From Streptacidiphilus fuscans (GTDB taxonomy: Bacteria > Actinomycetota > Actinomycetes > Streptomycetales > Streptomycetaceae), in the NCBI RefSeq assembly GCF_015690355.1, contig NZ_JADPRT010000025.1, positions 33,257 through 97,256 of the forward strand: a stretch of 64,000 nucleotides of DNA. Reading direction: 5' to 3'. Of this stretch, positions 19,916 through 27,976 are shown one piece after another. Each line of letters starts with the position of its first letter. Positions within the stretch are counted from its first letter, which is position 1. The translations under genes were made by a program, and so were the position numbers. A model generated the notes under the pieces. That model searched no databases. It worked only from the letters and a program-made list of their open reading frames with translations, and was not told the DNA's origin.

Positions 19916-20485
19916 ATGGCCACAACTCCGATGCCCCGGGCGTCCTCGGCCCGGATCCATGTGAACGTCGACGGCGTGGACCACCTGGACGAGGTGGAGC
20001 CGCGCCTGCTGCTGATCCACTACCTGCGTGACCGGCTGGGCCGGACCGGAACGCCGATCGGGTGCGACACCGGCAACTGCGGTGCCTGCACCGTCGATCT
20101 CGACGGTGTGACCGTCAAGAGCTGCCAGCTGCTCGCCGTCCAGGCGGACGGCTGCCGGGTCACCACGATCCAGGGGCTGGCCGGTCAGGACGGTGCTTGG
20201 CACCCCCTGCAGAAGGCGTTCCACGAGCAGCACGCGCTGCAGTGCGGCTACTGCACACCCGGGATGATCATGGCGGCGCGCGACCTCCTCAGGGAGACCC
20301 CGGACCCGACCCCGGAGCAGGTCCGGGACGCGTTGGAGGGCAACCTCTGCCGCTGCACCGGCTACCAGAACATCGTCCGCGCCGTGCTCGCCGCCGCGGC
20401 CGAGCTGCGTCGCCAGGGCGCGCCCGAACCGCGTGGCGCGGGCGCGGACCTGCCGCGGGCAAGCGGTCAGGAGGCGGTGACATGA
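19916..20485 (+). CDS. coxS: 2Fe-2S subunit of a CO-dehydrogenase/xanthine-dehydrogenase-type enzyme
   Basis: 189 aa; the ATG at 19916 has a CAGGAGGGCAG Shine-Dalgarno. The plant-type cluster ligands are C50, C55 and C58 (GCDTGNCGACTVD) with a fourth cysteine near C70 (SCQL). The second cluster uses GYCTPGM and NLCRCTGYQNI. This small subunit passes electrons from the molybdenum centre to FAD. The stop overlaps the large-subunit start (ATGA). First gene of a seven-gene operon whose order S-L-M-D-E-F-G mirrors aerobic cox clusters. Confidence 0.93.
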   Translation: MATTPMPRASSARIHVNVDGVDHLDEVEPRLLLIHYLRDRLGRTGTPIGCDTGNCGACTVDLDGVTVKSCQLLAVQADGCRVTTIQGLAGQDGAWHPLQKAFHEQHALQCGYCTPGMIMAARDLLRETPDPTPEQVRDALEGNLCRCTGYQNIVRAVLAAAAELRRQGAPEPRGAGADLPRASGQEAVT

Positions 20486-22941
20486 CCGACCAGCTCACCG
20501 GTCCCCCAGCCGGACCTGACGCCGTCCGCGAGGTCGGCCGCGCGCGGACCCGCAAGGAGGACGCGCGGTTGGTGACCGGGCAGACCACCTGGACCGACAA
20601 CCTGTCCGCGCCCGGCCTGCTGCACGTGGCGATCCTGCGCAGCCCGATGGCCCACGCCCGGATCACCCGCGTCGACGCGACCCCGGCGCTGGAGCGCGAG
20701 GGCGTCGTCGCCGTGTTCACCGGCCGCGACCTGGCCGAGGGGCTCGGCTCGCTGCCCTGCGCCTGGCAGGTGACGGAGGACATGGTCCTGCCCGACCACC
20801 CGCCGCTCGCCGTCGACGAGGTGCGCTACGTCGGCGACCCGGTCGCGGTCGTCGTCGCCCGCGACCGCTACGCGGCGGCGGACGCGCTGGAGGACGTCTG
20901 GGTGGACTACGAGCCGCTGCCGCCGGTGCTGGACCTGGAGGCGGCCCTCGCCGAGGGCGCGCCGCTGGTGCACGCCGACAAGGGGACCAACCACTGCTAC
21001 ACCTGGCCGCTGACCTCCGGCGACTACGCGGCCGCGCGGGCGGCGGCCGACATCGTCGTACGCCGCCGCCACCACCAGCAACGGCTGATCCCCAACGCGA
21101 TGGAGCCGCGCGCCTGCCTGGTCGTGCCGGTCCCCGCCACCGGCGAGTACACCCTCTACTCCTCCACCCAGATCCCGCACATCGTGCGGATCATGATGGC
21201 GCTGACCACCGGCATCCCGGAGCAGAAGCTCCGCGTGGTCGCCCCGGACGTGGGCGGCGGCTTCGGCTCGAAGCTGCAGGTGTACGGCGAGGACGCGATC
21301 ATGCTGGCGCTGGCCCGCGCGTTGGGGCAGCCGGTCAAGTGGACCGAGTCCCGCTCGGAGAGCTACCAGGCGCAGCACCACGGGCGCGGCCAGATCCAGG
21401 ACATCGAGCTCGCCGCGACACGTGACGGGCGGCTGTTGGGCATGAAGGCCGAGATCCTCGCCGACATGGGCGCCTACCTGATGATCATCACTCCGGGCAC
21501 GCCGCTGCTGGGCGCGTTCATGTACCCGGGCATCTACAAGATGGACGCCTACGACTTCCGGTGCACGGGCGTCTTCACCACCCGGACCCCGACCGACGCC
21601 TACCGTGGCGCGGGCCGTCCGGAGGCGACCTTCGCGATCGAGCGGACCATGGACGAGCTCGCCGCCGAGCTGGGCATGGACCCGCTGGAGCTGAGGCGGC
21701 GCAACTGGATCCGGCACGAGGAGTTCCCCTTCACCACGATCGCGGGCCTGACCTACGACAGCGGCGACTACGAGACCGCGACCGACCGCGCGCTCGCGCT
21801 CTTCGGCTACGAGGACCTGCGTGCCGAGCAGCGCGCCCGCAACGCGAACGCGGAGACAAGCGCCGACCCCGTCCGCCTCGGCATCGGGATCTCCACCTAC
21901 ACCGAGATGTGCGGCCTGGCCCCGAGTAGGGTCCTCGGCTCGCTGCGCTACGCGGCGGGCGGCTGGGAGGCGGCGTCGATCCGGGTGCTGGCGACGGGCA
22001 AGGTCGAGGTGATCACCGGCACCAGCCCGCACGGCCAGGGCCATGTGACGGCGTGGAGCCAGATCGCCGCCGACGCGCTGGGCGTGCCGTTCGAGGACGT
22101 CGAGGTGATGCACGGCGACACCCGCGTCTCGCCGCAGGGCATGGACACCTACGGTTCGCGCTCGCTGGTCATCGGCGGGATCGCGGTGCACGAGGCCGCG
22201 GTCAAGGTCGTCGCCAAGGCGCGGAAGCTGGCGGCGCACCTGCTGGAGGCGAGCGAGGACGACCTCGACTTCGAAGGCGGCGTCTTCACGGTACGCGGCT
22301 CCCCGGAGGCACAGAAGTCCATCCAGGAGGTGGCCTTCGCCGCGTTCGCCGCGCACGACCTGCCGGAGGGCATGGAGCCGACGCTCAACGCGGAGCACCT
22401 GGTCGACCCGGGGAACTTCTCCTTCCCGCACGGCACCCACCTCTGCGCGGTCGAGGTCGACACCGAGACGGGCGCGGTCGCGATCCGCTCGTACGTCTGC
22501 GTCGACGACGTCGGACGGGTCGTCAACCCGATGATCGTCGAGGGCCAGGTGCACGGCGGAGTCGCGCAGGGCATCGCGCAGGCGCTCTACGAGGAGGCCG
22601 TCTACGACGAGGCGGGCAACCTGGTCTCCGGCACGCTGGCGGACTACCTGGTCCCGGCCGCGCCGGACCTGCCCGACCTGGTCACCGACCGGACCGAGAC
22701 CCCGGCGACGTCCAATCCGCTCGGCGTCAAGGGCGTCGGCGAGGCGGGCACCATCGCCGCCACCCCGGCCGTGGTCAACGCGATCATTGACGCGCTGCGC
22801 CCGCTCGGTGTCCGCGACGTGCGGATGCCCTGCACGCCGGAGCGCATCTGGCGGGCCGTCAGGGACGCTGCCGCAGACGGTGACCGGAGGGGCGACCGGA
22901 GGGGCGACCGGAAGGGCGACCGGAAGGAGGACGCGCCGTGA
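20482..22941 (+). CDS. coxL: Molybdopterin-binding large subunit, form II CO-dehydrogenase-like
   Basis: 819 aa. The protein starts MTDQLTGPPAGPDAVREVGR; the longer open frame upstream is the other frame of coxS. Molybdenum-hydroxylase motifs include GGGFGSKLQVYGED and the catalytic glutamate near E754 in GVKGVGEAGT. The active-site loop at about 373-380 reads AYRGAGR, the form II signature, not the form I AYxCSFR motif. Form I enzymes oxidise CO; for form II the physiological substrate is not settled (CO, or other aldehyde- or purine-like compounds). The tail DRRGDRRGDRKGDRK is encoded by four 12-bp repeats. Confidence 0.92.
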   Translation: MTDQLTGPPAGPDAVREVGRARTRKEDARLVTGQTTWTDNLSAPGLLHVAILRSPMAHARITRVDATPALEREGVVAVFTGRDLAEGLGSLPCAWQVTEDMVLPDHPPLAVDEVRYVGDPVAVVVARDRYAAADALEDVWVDYEPLPPVLDLEAALAEGAPLVHADKGTNHCYTWPLTSGDYAAARAAADIVVRRRHHQQRLIPNAMEPRACLVVPVPATGEYTLYSSTQIPHIVRIMMALTTGIPEQKLRVVAPDVGGGFGSKLQVYGEDAIMLALARALGQPVKWTESRSESYQAQHHGRGQIQDIELAATRDGRLLGMKAEILADMGAYLMIITPGTPLLGAFMYPGIYKMDAYDFRCTGVFTTRTPTDAYRGAGRPEATFAIERTMDELAAELGMDPLELRRRNWIRHEEFPFTTIAGLTYDSGDYETATDRALALFGYEDLRAEQRARNANAETSADPVRLGIGISTYTEMCGLAPSRVLGSLRYAAGGWEAASIRVLATGKVEVITGTSPHGQGHVTAWSQIAADALGVPFEDVEVMHGDTRVSPQGMDTYGSRSLVIGGIAVHEAAVKVVAKARKLAAHLLEASEDDLDFEGGVFTVRGSPEAQKSIQEVAFAAFAAHDLPEGMEPTLNAEHLVDPGNFSFPHGTHLCAVEVDTETGAVAIRSYVCVDDVGRVVNPMIVEGQVHGGVAQGIAQALYEEAVYDEAGNLVSGTLADYLVPAAPDLPDLVTDRTETPATSNPLGVKGVGEAGTIAATPAVVNAIIDALRPLGVRDVRMPCTPERIWRAVRDAAADGDRRGDRRGDRKGDRKEDAP
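22879..22926. repeat. Four tandem 12-bp repeats at the coxL end
   Basis: Four 12-mers of the type GGCGACCGGAGG or GGCGACCGGAAG run from 22879 to 22926, encoding repeated (G)DR(R/K). The last copy merges into GGAAGGAGG, the Shine-Dalgarno for the next gene, so repeat number could change tail length without touching the downstream start. Confidence 0.85.
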
Positions 22942-23825
22942 TCCCCGCGAAGTTCGACTACGCGCGCCCGCAGACCGAGGAGGAGGCCGTCCGGGTCCTG
23001 GCCGAGGCCGGACCGGAGGCGAAGGTGCTGGCCGGCGGCCAGAGCCTGATGCCGATGCTGCGCCTGCGGCTCTCCTTCCCCGAACTCCTCGTCGACGTCG
23101 GCGGCGTCGAGTCGATGCGCGGCGTCCGCGAGGAGGGCCGGGAACTGATCGTCGGCGCGATGACGACGCATCACGACGTCGTCCGCGACCCGCGCGTGCG
23201 GATGCACGCCGGGCTGCTGGCCCAGGCCGCCGCGACCGTCGCGGACCCGGCGGTGCGCCATCGCGGCACGCTCGGCGGCTCGCTCGCCCACGCGGACCCG
23301 GCCGGTGACCTCCCGGCGGTCTGCCTCGCGCTGGACGCGACCATGGTCGCGCTCGGCCCGCATGGCTACCGCACCCTCCCGGCGGCGGAGTTCTTCGTCG
23401 ACTACCTCCAGACGGCCCTGCGGCCGGACGAGTTGCTCACCGAGATCCGGCTGCCGATGCTCGGCGACTGGGGTTTCCACTACGAGAAGTTCCACCGCAC
23501 CGCGCAGGCCTGGGCGGTGGTCGGCGTCGCGGCGGCGGTGCGCCTGGAACCTGGCGGACGGGACGGCGGCGGAATCGCCGAAGCGCGGATCGGCCTGGTC
23601 AACATGGGCCCACGGCCGATGCGCGCGCACCTGACCGAGACGGCGCTCGCGGGCGCCGCCGCGACAGAGGAGGCGATCGGGCGCGCCGCGACCATGGCCG
23701 CCGAAGGCGCGCATCCGCCGACGGACCTGAACGGCTCCGCCGAGTACCGCGAGCACCTGGCCCGCGTGCTGACCCGCCGCGCCGTCCTGGCCGCCGCCGG
23801 GGACGCCGCGGCCGGGACGCTCTGA
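22938..23825 (+). CDS. coxM: FAD-binding medium subunit of the CO-dehydrogenase-like enzyme
   Basis: 295 aa, GTG start overlapping the coxL stop. FAD-binding motifs are intact: AGGQSLMPMLRLRL (about residues 33-46) and VRHRGTLGGSLAHADPAGDLPA (about 109-130). It carries electrons from the 2Fe-2S subunit to the acceptor. Third structural subunit of the operon; the accessory genes begin 17 bp later. Confidence 0.93.
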   Translation: MIPAKFDYARPQTEEEAVRVLAEAGPEAKVLAGGQSLMPMLRLRLSFPELLVDVGGVESMRGVREEGRELIVGAMTTHHDVVRDPRVRMHAGLLAQAAATVADPAVRHRGTLGGSLAHADPAGDLPAVCLALDATMVALGPHGYRTLPAAEFFVDYLQTALRPDELLTEIRLPMLGDWGFHYEKFHRTAQAWAVVGVAAAVRLEPGGRDGGGIAEARIGLVNMGPRPMRAHLTETALAGAAATEEAIGRAATMAAEGAHPPTDLNGSAEYREHLARVLTRRAVLAAAGDAAAGTL

Positions 23826-23842
23826 GGCGGGCGGGCACACGG

Positions 23843-24868
23843 ATGGGGACGGCGGCGGGCGCGGGCGCGGGCTCCGAGCGGCGAGCTGAGGGGCAGCGCA
23901 GCGGAGCCGAAGCGGAGCGCGACCAAGGACTCGGCGACCGGAGCGAACCGGCGAGCCCGCAGGCGCTGCGGGCCCAGCTGGAGGAGACCGGCTACCTCGT
24001 CGACGAGGGCCTGGCCGTCGCCTGCTTCCTGGCCGTGCGCCTGCACCGTCCGATCTTCTGCGAGGGCGACGCCGGCACGGGCAAGACCGCGCTGGCCACA
24101 GCCCTCGCCCAGGCGCTCGACGCGCCGCTGATCCGACTCCAGTGCTACGAGGGCATCGACGCCGCCCAAGCACTCTACGACTGGGACTTCCCACGGCAGT
24201 TGCTGCACCTCAAGGTCGCCGAGGCGGGTGGCGCGGGCGGCGCGAGCGACACCGCCGCGCTGGAGGAGCAGCTCTACAGCCCGCGCTTCCTCATCGCGCG
24301 TCCGCTGCTGCGCGCGTTGGAGACATGGCCGTCGGTGCTGCTGGTCGACGAGATCGACCGCGCGGACGAGGAGTTCGAGGCGCTGCTGCTGGAGCTGCTG
24401 TCGGAGTGGACGGTGACCATCCCGGAGTTGGGCACGCTGCGCGGCGAACGGCCTCCGATCGTGGTGCTGACGTCCAACCGGACGCGTGAGGTGCACGACG
24501 CGCTGAAGCGGCGCTGCCTCTACCACTGGTTCGACCACCCCGACTTCGCCCGCGAGGTCGCCATCGTCCGGCGACGGCTGCCGGAGGTGACGGAACGCCT
24601 GGCCGTCGAAGTCACCCGCGCCGTCCGGGCGTTGCGCGCCCGCGACCTGCTCAAGCCGCCCGGCGTGGCCGAGACCCTGGACTGGGCTGAGGCGCTGCAC
24701 ACGCTGGGCGCGACAGCGCTGGACGCGGAGTTGGCGACGGCGACGCTGGGCGCGGTGCTCAAGTACCACGAGGACATCGAGCAGGCGCGCGGCCTCGACC
24801 TGACGGCGCTCCTGGCCGGGGTGGCCTCGGGCACGGCGTCCGGCACGGCGCCGGGCGGTGCGTCGTGA
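23843..24868 (+). CDS. coxD: MoxR-type AAA+ ATPase (CoxD-like)
   Basis: 341 aa. An acidic/Ala-rich head (residues 1-45) precedes an AAA+ module with Walker A GDAGTGKT (75-82), Walker B VLLVDEIDRADEEFE, and a sensor region at VVLTSNRTREVHDALKRRC. CoxD proteins are MoxR ATPases that, with the VWA protein CoxE, mature the copper-sulfur/molybdenum site in form I systems. Here it overlaps the VWA gene by four bases, so the pair is probably co-translated and acts as a chaperone for the CoxL-type subunit. Confidence 0.9.
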   Translation: MGTAAGAGAGSERRAEGQRSGAEAERDQGLGDRSEPASPQALRAQLEETGYLVDEGLAVACFLAVRLHRPIFCEGDAGTGKTALATALAQALDAPLIRLQCYEGIDAAQALYDWDFPRQLLHLKVAEAGGAGGASDTAALEEQLYSPRFLIARPLLRALETWPSVLLVDEIDRADEEFEALLLELLSEWTVTIPELGTLRGERPPIVVLTSNRTREVHDALKRRCLYHWFDHPDFAREVAIVRRRLPEVTERLAVEVTRAVRALRARDLLKPPGVAETLDWAEALHTLGATALDAELATATLGAVLKYHEDIEQARGLDLTALLAGVASGTASGTAPGGAS

Positions 24869-26112
24869 GCGGCTTGGTCGAGACGGTCGACCCGCCGCCG
24901 TCCTCCTCCGCTGCCCCATCACAGTCCCCTGTGATCAGCGCCGACGAGGCCGCGACCGTCGCGGTCGGGTTCGTCCGGACGCTGCGGGCGGCCGGGGCGG
25001 ACGTCACCCCCGAGCAGGTGCGCGGATTCCTGGGCGCGCTGGACGTCCTCGGACCGGCGCTGCGGCGGGATGTGTACTGGGCGGGACGGCTCATGCTCTG
25101 CGGCGACCGGGACGACCTGGACCGCTACGACCGCGTCTTCTCGGCCTACTTCGGCGTGCGGCCGCGCGGCGTGGACGGCCGCCGCCCGCTGCCGCTGCGC
25201 CCACGGCCGCGGCTTTCCGTCGGCGTCGAGCCGGTCGGCGAGGGTGAGCCCTCACCCGCCGCCGACCGGCCGCTCGCCGCGCTGGCCGGCTCGGCGGAGG
25301 TGCTCCGGCATCGCGACATCGCGGCCATGACCGCTGCCGAACGCGCCCAACTGCGCCGTCTGCTCGCCGCATTCACACTCGGCGGCGAGACCCGCCGCAC
25401 CGCGCGCCGCCGCCCGTCACGCCACGCCCGGGGCGAGGTGGACGTCCGGCGCACCATGCGGGACCTGCTGCGCCACGGCGGCGAACCGGTCCGCCTGCTG
25501 CGCCGCAACCGCGTGCGCTCGCCGCGCCGCGTCGTGCTGCTGGTCGACGTCAGCGGGTCGATGACCCCCTACGCCGACGCGCTGCTGCGCTTCGCCCATG
25601 CCGCCAGCGCCGCCCCCGCCGCTCGTGCCGCTCGTGCCGCGCGCACTGCCAGGGTCAGCGGCGGCTCACCCGCGCGGACCGAAGTCTTCACGCTCGGAAC
25701 CCGACTCACCCGCGTCACCAGCTGCCTGACGCACCGTCAACCTGACCTTGCCATGGCCTCACTCAGCCACGCCGTGCCCGACTGGAGCGGCGGGACGCGG
25801 CTCGGGGAGACGCTGCAGGCATTCCTGCACGGCTGGGGCCGGCGCGGGATGGCCCGGGGAGCGGTGGTGGTGCTGCTCTCCGACGGCTGGGAACGCGGCG
25901 ACCCGGCCGTCCTGGCGGCGCAGATGCAGCGGCTGCACCGGCTCGCGCACCGGGTCGTCTGGGCCAACCCCCGCAAGGCGCACCCCGGTTACGCGCCGCT
26001 CGCGGCGGGCATGGCGGCGGCGCTGCCCAGTGTGGACGTCTTCGTCGAGGGGCACAGCCTCGCGGCCCTGGAGCACCTGGCCGCCGTGGTGAGAGGAGCG
26101 GCAGATGCGTGA
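24865..26112 (+). CDS. coxE: VWA-domain protein (CoxE-like)
   Basis: 415 aa, GTG start. The VWA metal site MIDAS is seen as LLVDVSGSMTPYADALLRF near residue 230, with downstream WSGGTRLGETLQAFL and VVVLLSDGWERGD. The first 200 residues are helical and Arg-rich, as in CoxE. It works with the MoxR ATPase in enzyme maturation. A local Ala-Arg tract (ARAARAARTA) around residue 255 comes from short GCTCGTGCC repeats. The stop overlaps the xdhC-like gene by eight bases. Confidence 0.9.
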   Translation: MSGLVETVDPPPSSSAAPSQSPVISADEAATVAVGFVRTLRAAGADVTPEQVRGFLGALDVLGPALRRDVYWAGRLMLCGDRDDLDRYDRVFSAYFGVRPRGVDGRRPLPLRPRPRLSVGVEPVGEGEPSPAADRPLAALAGSAEVLRHRDIAAMTAAERAQLRRLLAAFTLGGETRRTARRRPSRHARGEVDVRRTMRDLLRHGGEPVRLLRRNRVRSPRRVVLLVDVSGSMTPYADALLRFAHAASAAPAARAARAARTARVSGGSPARTEVFTLGTRLTRVTSCLTHRQPDLAMASLSHAVPDWSGGTRLGETLQAFLHGWGRRGMARGAVVVLLSDGWERGDPAVLAAQMQRLHRLAHRVVWANPRKAHPGYAPLAAGMAAALPSVDVFVEGHSLAALEHLAAVVRGAADA

Positions 26113-27250
26113 GATCCTGCCCGCGCTGCGGCGCTGGTACGCGGCGGGCGCGGAGTTCGGGCTGGCCACGGTCGTCGGGGTGACCCGCAGCGCGCCGCGT
26201 GCGCCGGGCGCGGCGATGGCGGTCGGCCCGGACGACGAGGTCGTCGGCAGCGTCTCGGGCGGCTGCGTCGAGGGCGCGGTCTTCGAGCTGGCGCAGGAGG
26301 TCGTCCGCACCGGCCGGGCCCGGCTGGAGACCTTCGGCTACAGCGACGACGACGCCTTCGCCGTCGGGCTGACCTGCGGCGGTGAGATCACCCTGCTGGT
26401 CCGGCCGGTCTCGGCCACGCTGGAACCCGCGTTCGGCGCGGTGGCCGAGTCCGTGACCGAGCAACAGCCGGTCGCGGTCGCCTCCGTCCTTGCCTCACCC
26501 GACGACACCGCCGTCGGCTCGGTGCTCGCCGTCTGGCCGGACCGGGTCGAGGGGTCGCTTGGCGCCGAGGGCCTGGACGCCGCCGTCACCGCCGACGCGC
26601 GCGGCGAGCTGGCCCAGGGCATGACCGCGCAGCGCCACTACGGCCCGAACGGCGAGCGCCGGATGGACCGGGTGACCGTCTTCCTCCAGTCGTTCGCTCC
26701 CCCGCCGCGCCTGCTGGTCTTCGGCGCGATCGACTTCGCGGCGGCCGTCGCGGACCTCGGCGCGTTCCTCGGCTACCGGGTGACGGTCTGCGACGCCCGC
26801 CCGGTCTTCGCCACCGCGCGCCGGTTCCCGCCGCAGGTGGAGGTGGTCGTCGACTGGCCGCACCGCTATCTGGAGTCGATCGCGGAGACCGAGGTCAGCC
26901 GCTCGACGGCGATCTGCGTGCTCACCCACGACCCGAAGTTCGACGTCCCGCTGCTGGAGGTCGCGCTCCGCACACCCGCCGCGTACATCGGCGTCATGGG
27001 CAGCCGCCGCACCCACGAGGACCGGCTGGCCCGGCTGCGCGAGGCGGGCGTCGACGAGGCCGCGCTGGCCCGCCTGCGTGCGCCCATCGGCCTGGACCTG
27101 GGCGCGCGGACGCCCGAGGAGGTGGCGGTCTCGATCGCGGCGGAGATCGTCTCCACTCGCTGGGGCGGCACCGGCACCGCTCTCTCCGCCACGACCGGCG
27201 CGGTCCACCGCCCGGTCCCGGCGAACGTGCCGACGAGCGCGAGGAGTTGA
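26105..27250 (+). CDS. XdhC/CoxF-like molybdenum-cofactor maturation protein
   Basis: 381 aa. The N-terminal XdhC/CoxI motif GVTRSAPRAPGAAMAV, then GSVSGGCVEGAV and LTCGGEITLLV, binds the Moco donor. The C-terminal half is the Rossmann-type XdhC domain: LLVFGAIDFAAAVADLGAFLGYRVTVCDAR and later AYIGVMGSRRTHEDRL. XdhC family proteins bind and sulfurate the molybdenum cofactor before inserting it in the large subunit. The first glycine-rich stretch reads FGAID where FGAGP-like is more usual. Position after CoxE is typical of CoxF/I in cox operons. Confidence 0.9.
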   Translation: MREILPALRRWYAAGAEFGLATVVGVTRSAPRAPGAAMAVGPDDEVVGSVSGGCVEGAVFELAQEVVRTGRARLETFGYSDDDAFAVGLTCGGEITLLVRPVSATLEPAFGAVAESVTEQQPVAVASVLASPDDTAVGSVLAVWPDRVEGSLGAEGLDAAVTADARGELAQGMTAQRHYGPNGERRMDRVTVFLQSFAPPPRLLVFGAIDFAAAVADLGAFLGYRVTVCDARPVFATARRFPPQVEVVVDWPHRYLESIAETEVSRSTAICVLTHDPKFDVPLLEVALRTPAAYIGVMGSRRTHEDRLARLREAGVDEAALARLRAPIGLDLGARTPEEVAVSIAAEIVSTRWGGTGTALSATTGAVHRPVPANVPTSARS

Positions 27251-27252
27251 CC

Positions 27253-27957
27253 ATGCAGCTGCACCATGTGACGACCGTCCCCGCTCCCACGGACGACGTG
27301 TGGCGCGCGCTCGGCCAGATCGAGGACCTGGCGCCGTGCCTGCCCGGAGCAGCCGTCGACCACGTGGACCGCGCCGATCACGACACCGTCTACGGCTCGA
27401 TGACGGTCAAGGTCGGCCCGATCACCGTCGCCTACCGGGGCCGCGCCGTCGTCGACGAGCGCGACGACGCGCACCACCGCGTGCTCGTCCACGCCTCGGG
27501 CCGCGAACAGCGCGGCGCGGGTACGGCGCAGGCGACGCTGGTCGTCGCGGTCCACGAGCGGTCACCGGGCACGACGGAGTTGGACGTCGACACCGACCTG
27601 ACCATCACCGGCCGCCCCGCCCAGTTCGGACGCGGCGTCATGGCCGACATCGGCGACCGTGTCATCGCCGAGTTCGCCGACCGGCTGTCGGCGCAACTCG
27701 CCTCCGCGACCGCTGCTCCGCCACCCGCCGAAGCCTCTGCACAGACGACCGCAGAGCCCACAGCAGAGGCCGAGCCCGAAGTCGCGACCGAGGCCGAGCC
27801 CGCGCCGCCTCCCGTTCCCGGCAGCGACGAAGCTCTCGACCTCGGCCCGATCCTGCTTCCCGTCGTCCGGCGTGCGGCGCTGCTCGCGGCGTTCGCACTG
27901 GCGCTCGCGGTCGTGGAGCGCCTGGTGCGCCGCAGACTCGCACGCACACGGCGCTGA
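27253..27957 (+). CDS. coxG: CoxG-like SRPBCC protein with C-terminal membrane anchor
   Basis: 234 aa; the ATG at 27253, six bases after GAGGAG, is better than the overlapping TTG at 27247. Residues 1-150 form the CoxG/SRPBCC fold (VPAPTDDVWRALGQIEDLAPCLPGA). An Ala/Pro/Glu linker (about 155-195) is followed by a single transmembrane helix (ILLPVVRRAALLAAFALALAVV) and an Arg-rich end. CoxG anchors CO dehydrogenase at the membrane and helps it meet its quinone acceptor. This tail-anchored layout supports the same role here. Last gene of the operon. Confidence 0.9.
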   Translation: MQLHHVTTVPAPTDDVWRALGQIEDLAPCLPGAAVDHVDRADHDTVYGSMTVKVGPITVAYRGRAVVDERDDAHHRVLVHASGREQRGAGTAQATLVVAVHERSPGTTELDVDTDLTITGRPAQFGRGVMADIGDRVIAEFADRLSAQLASATAAPPPAEASAQTTAEPTAEAEPEVATEAEPAPPPVPGSDEALDLGPILLPVVRRAALLAAFALALAVVERLVRRRLARTRR

Positions 27958-27976
27958 CGGCCGTAGATACCAGCCC

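Noticed and set aside
20467..22554. 695-aa open frame antisense to coxL
   Set aside because: Mirror frame of coxL; low-complexity Val/Arg/Asp composition.
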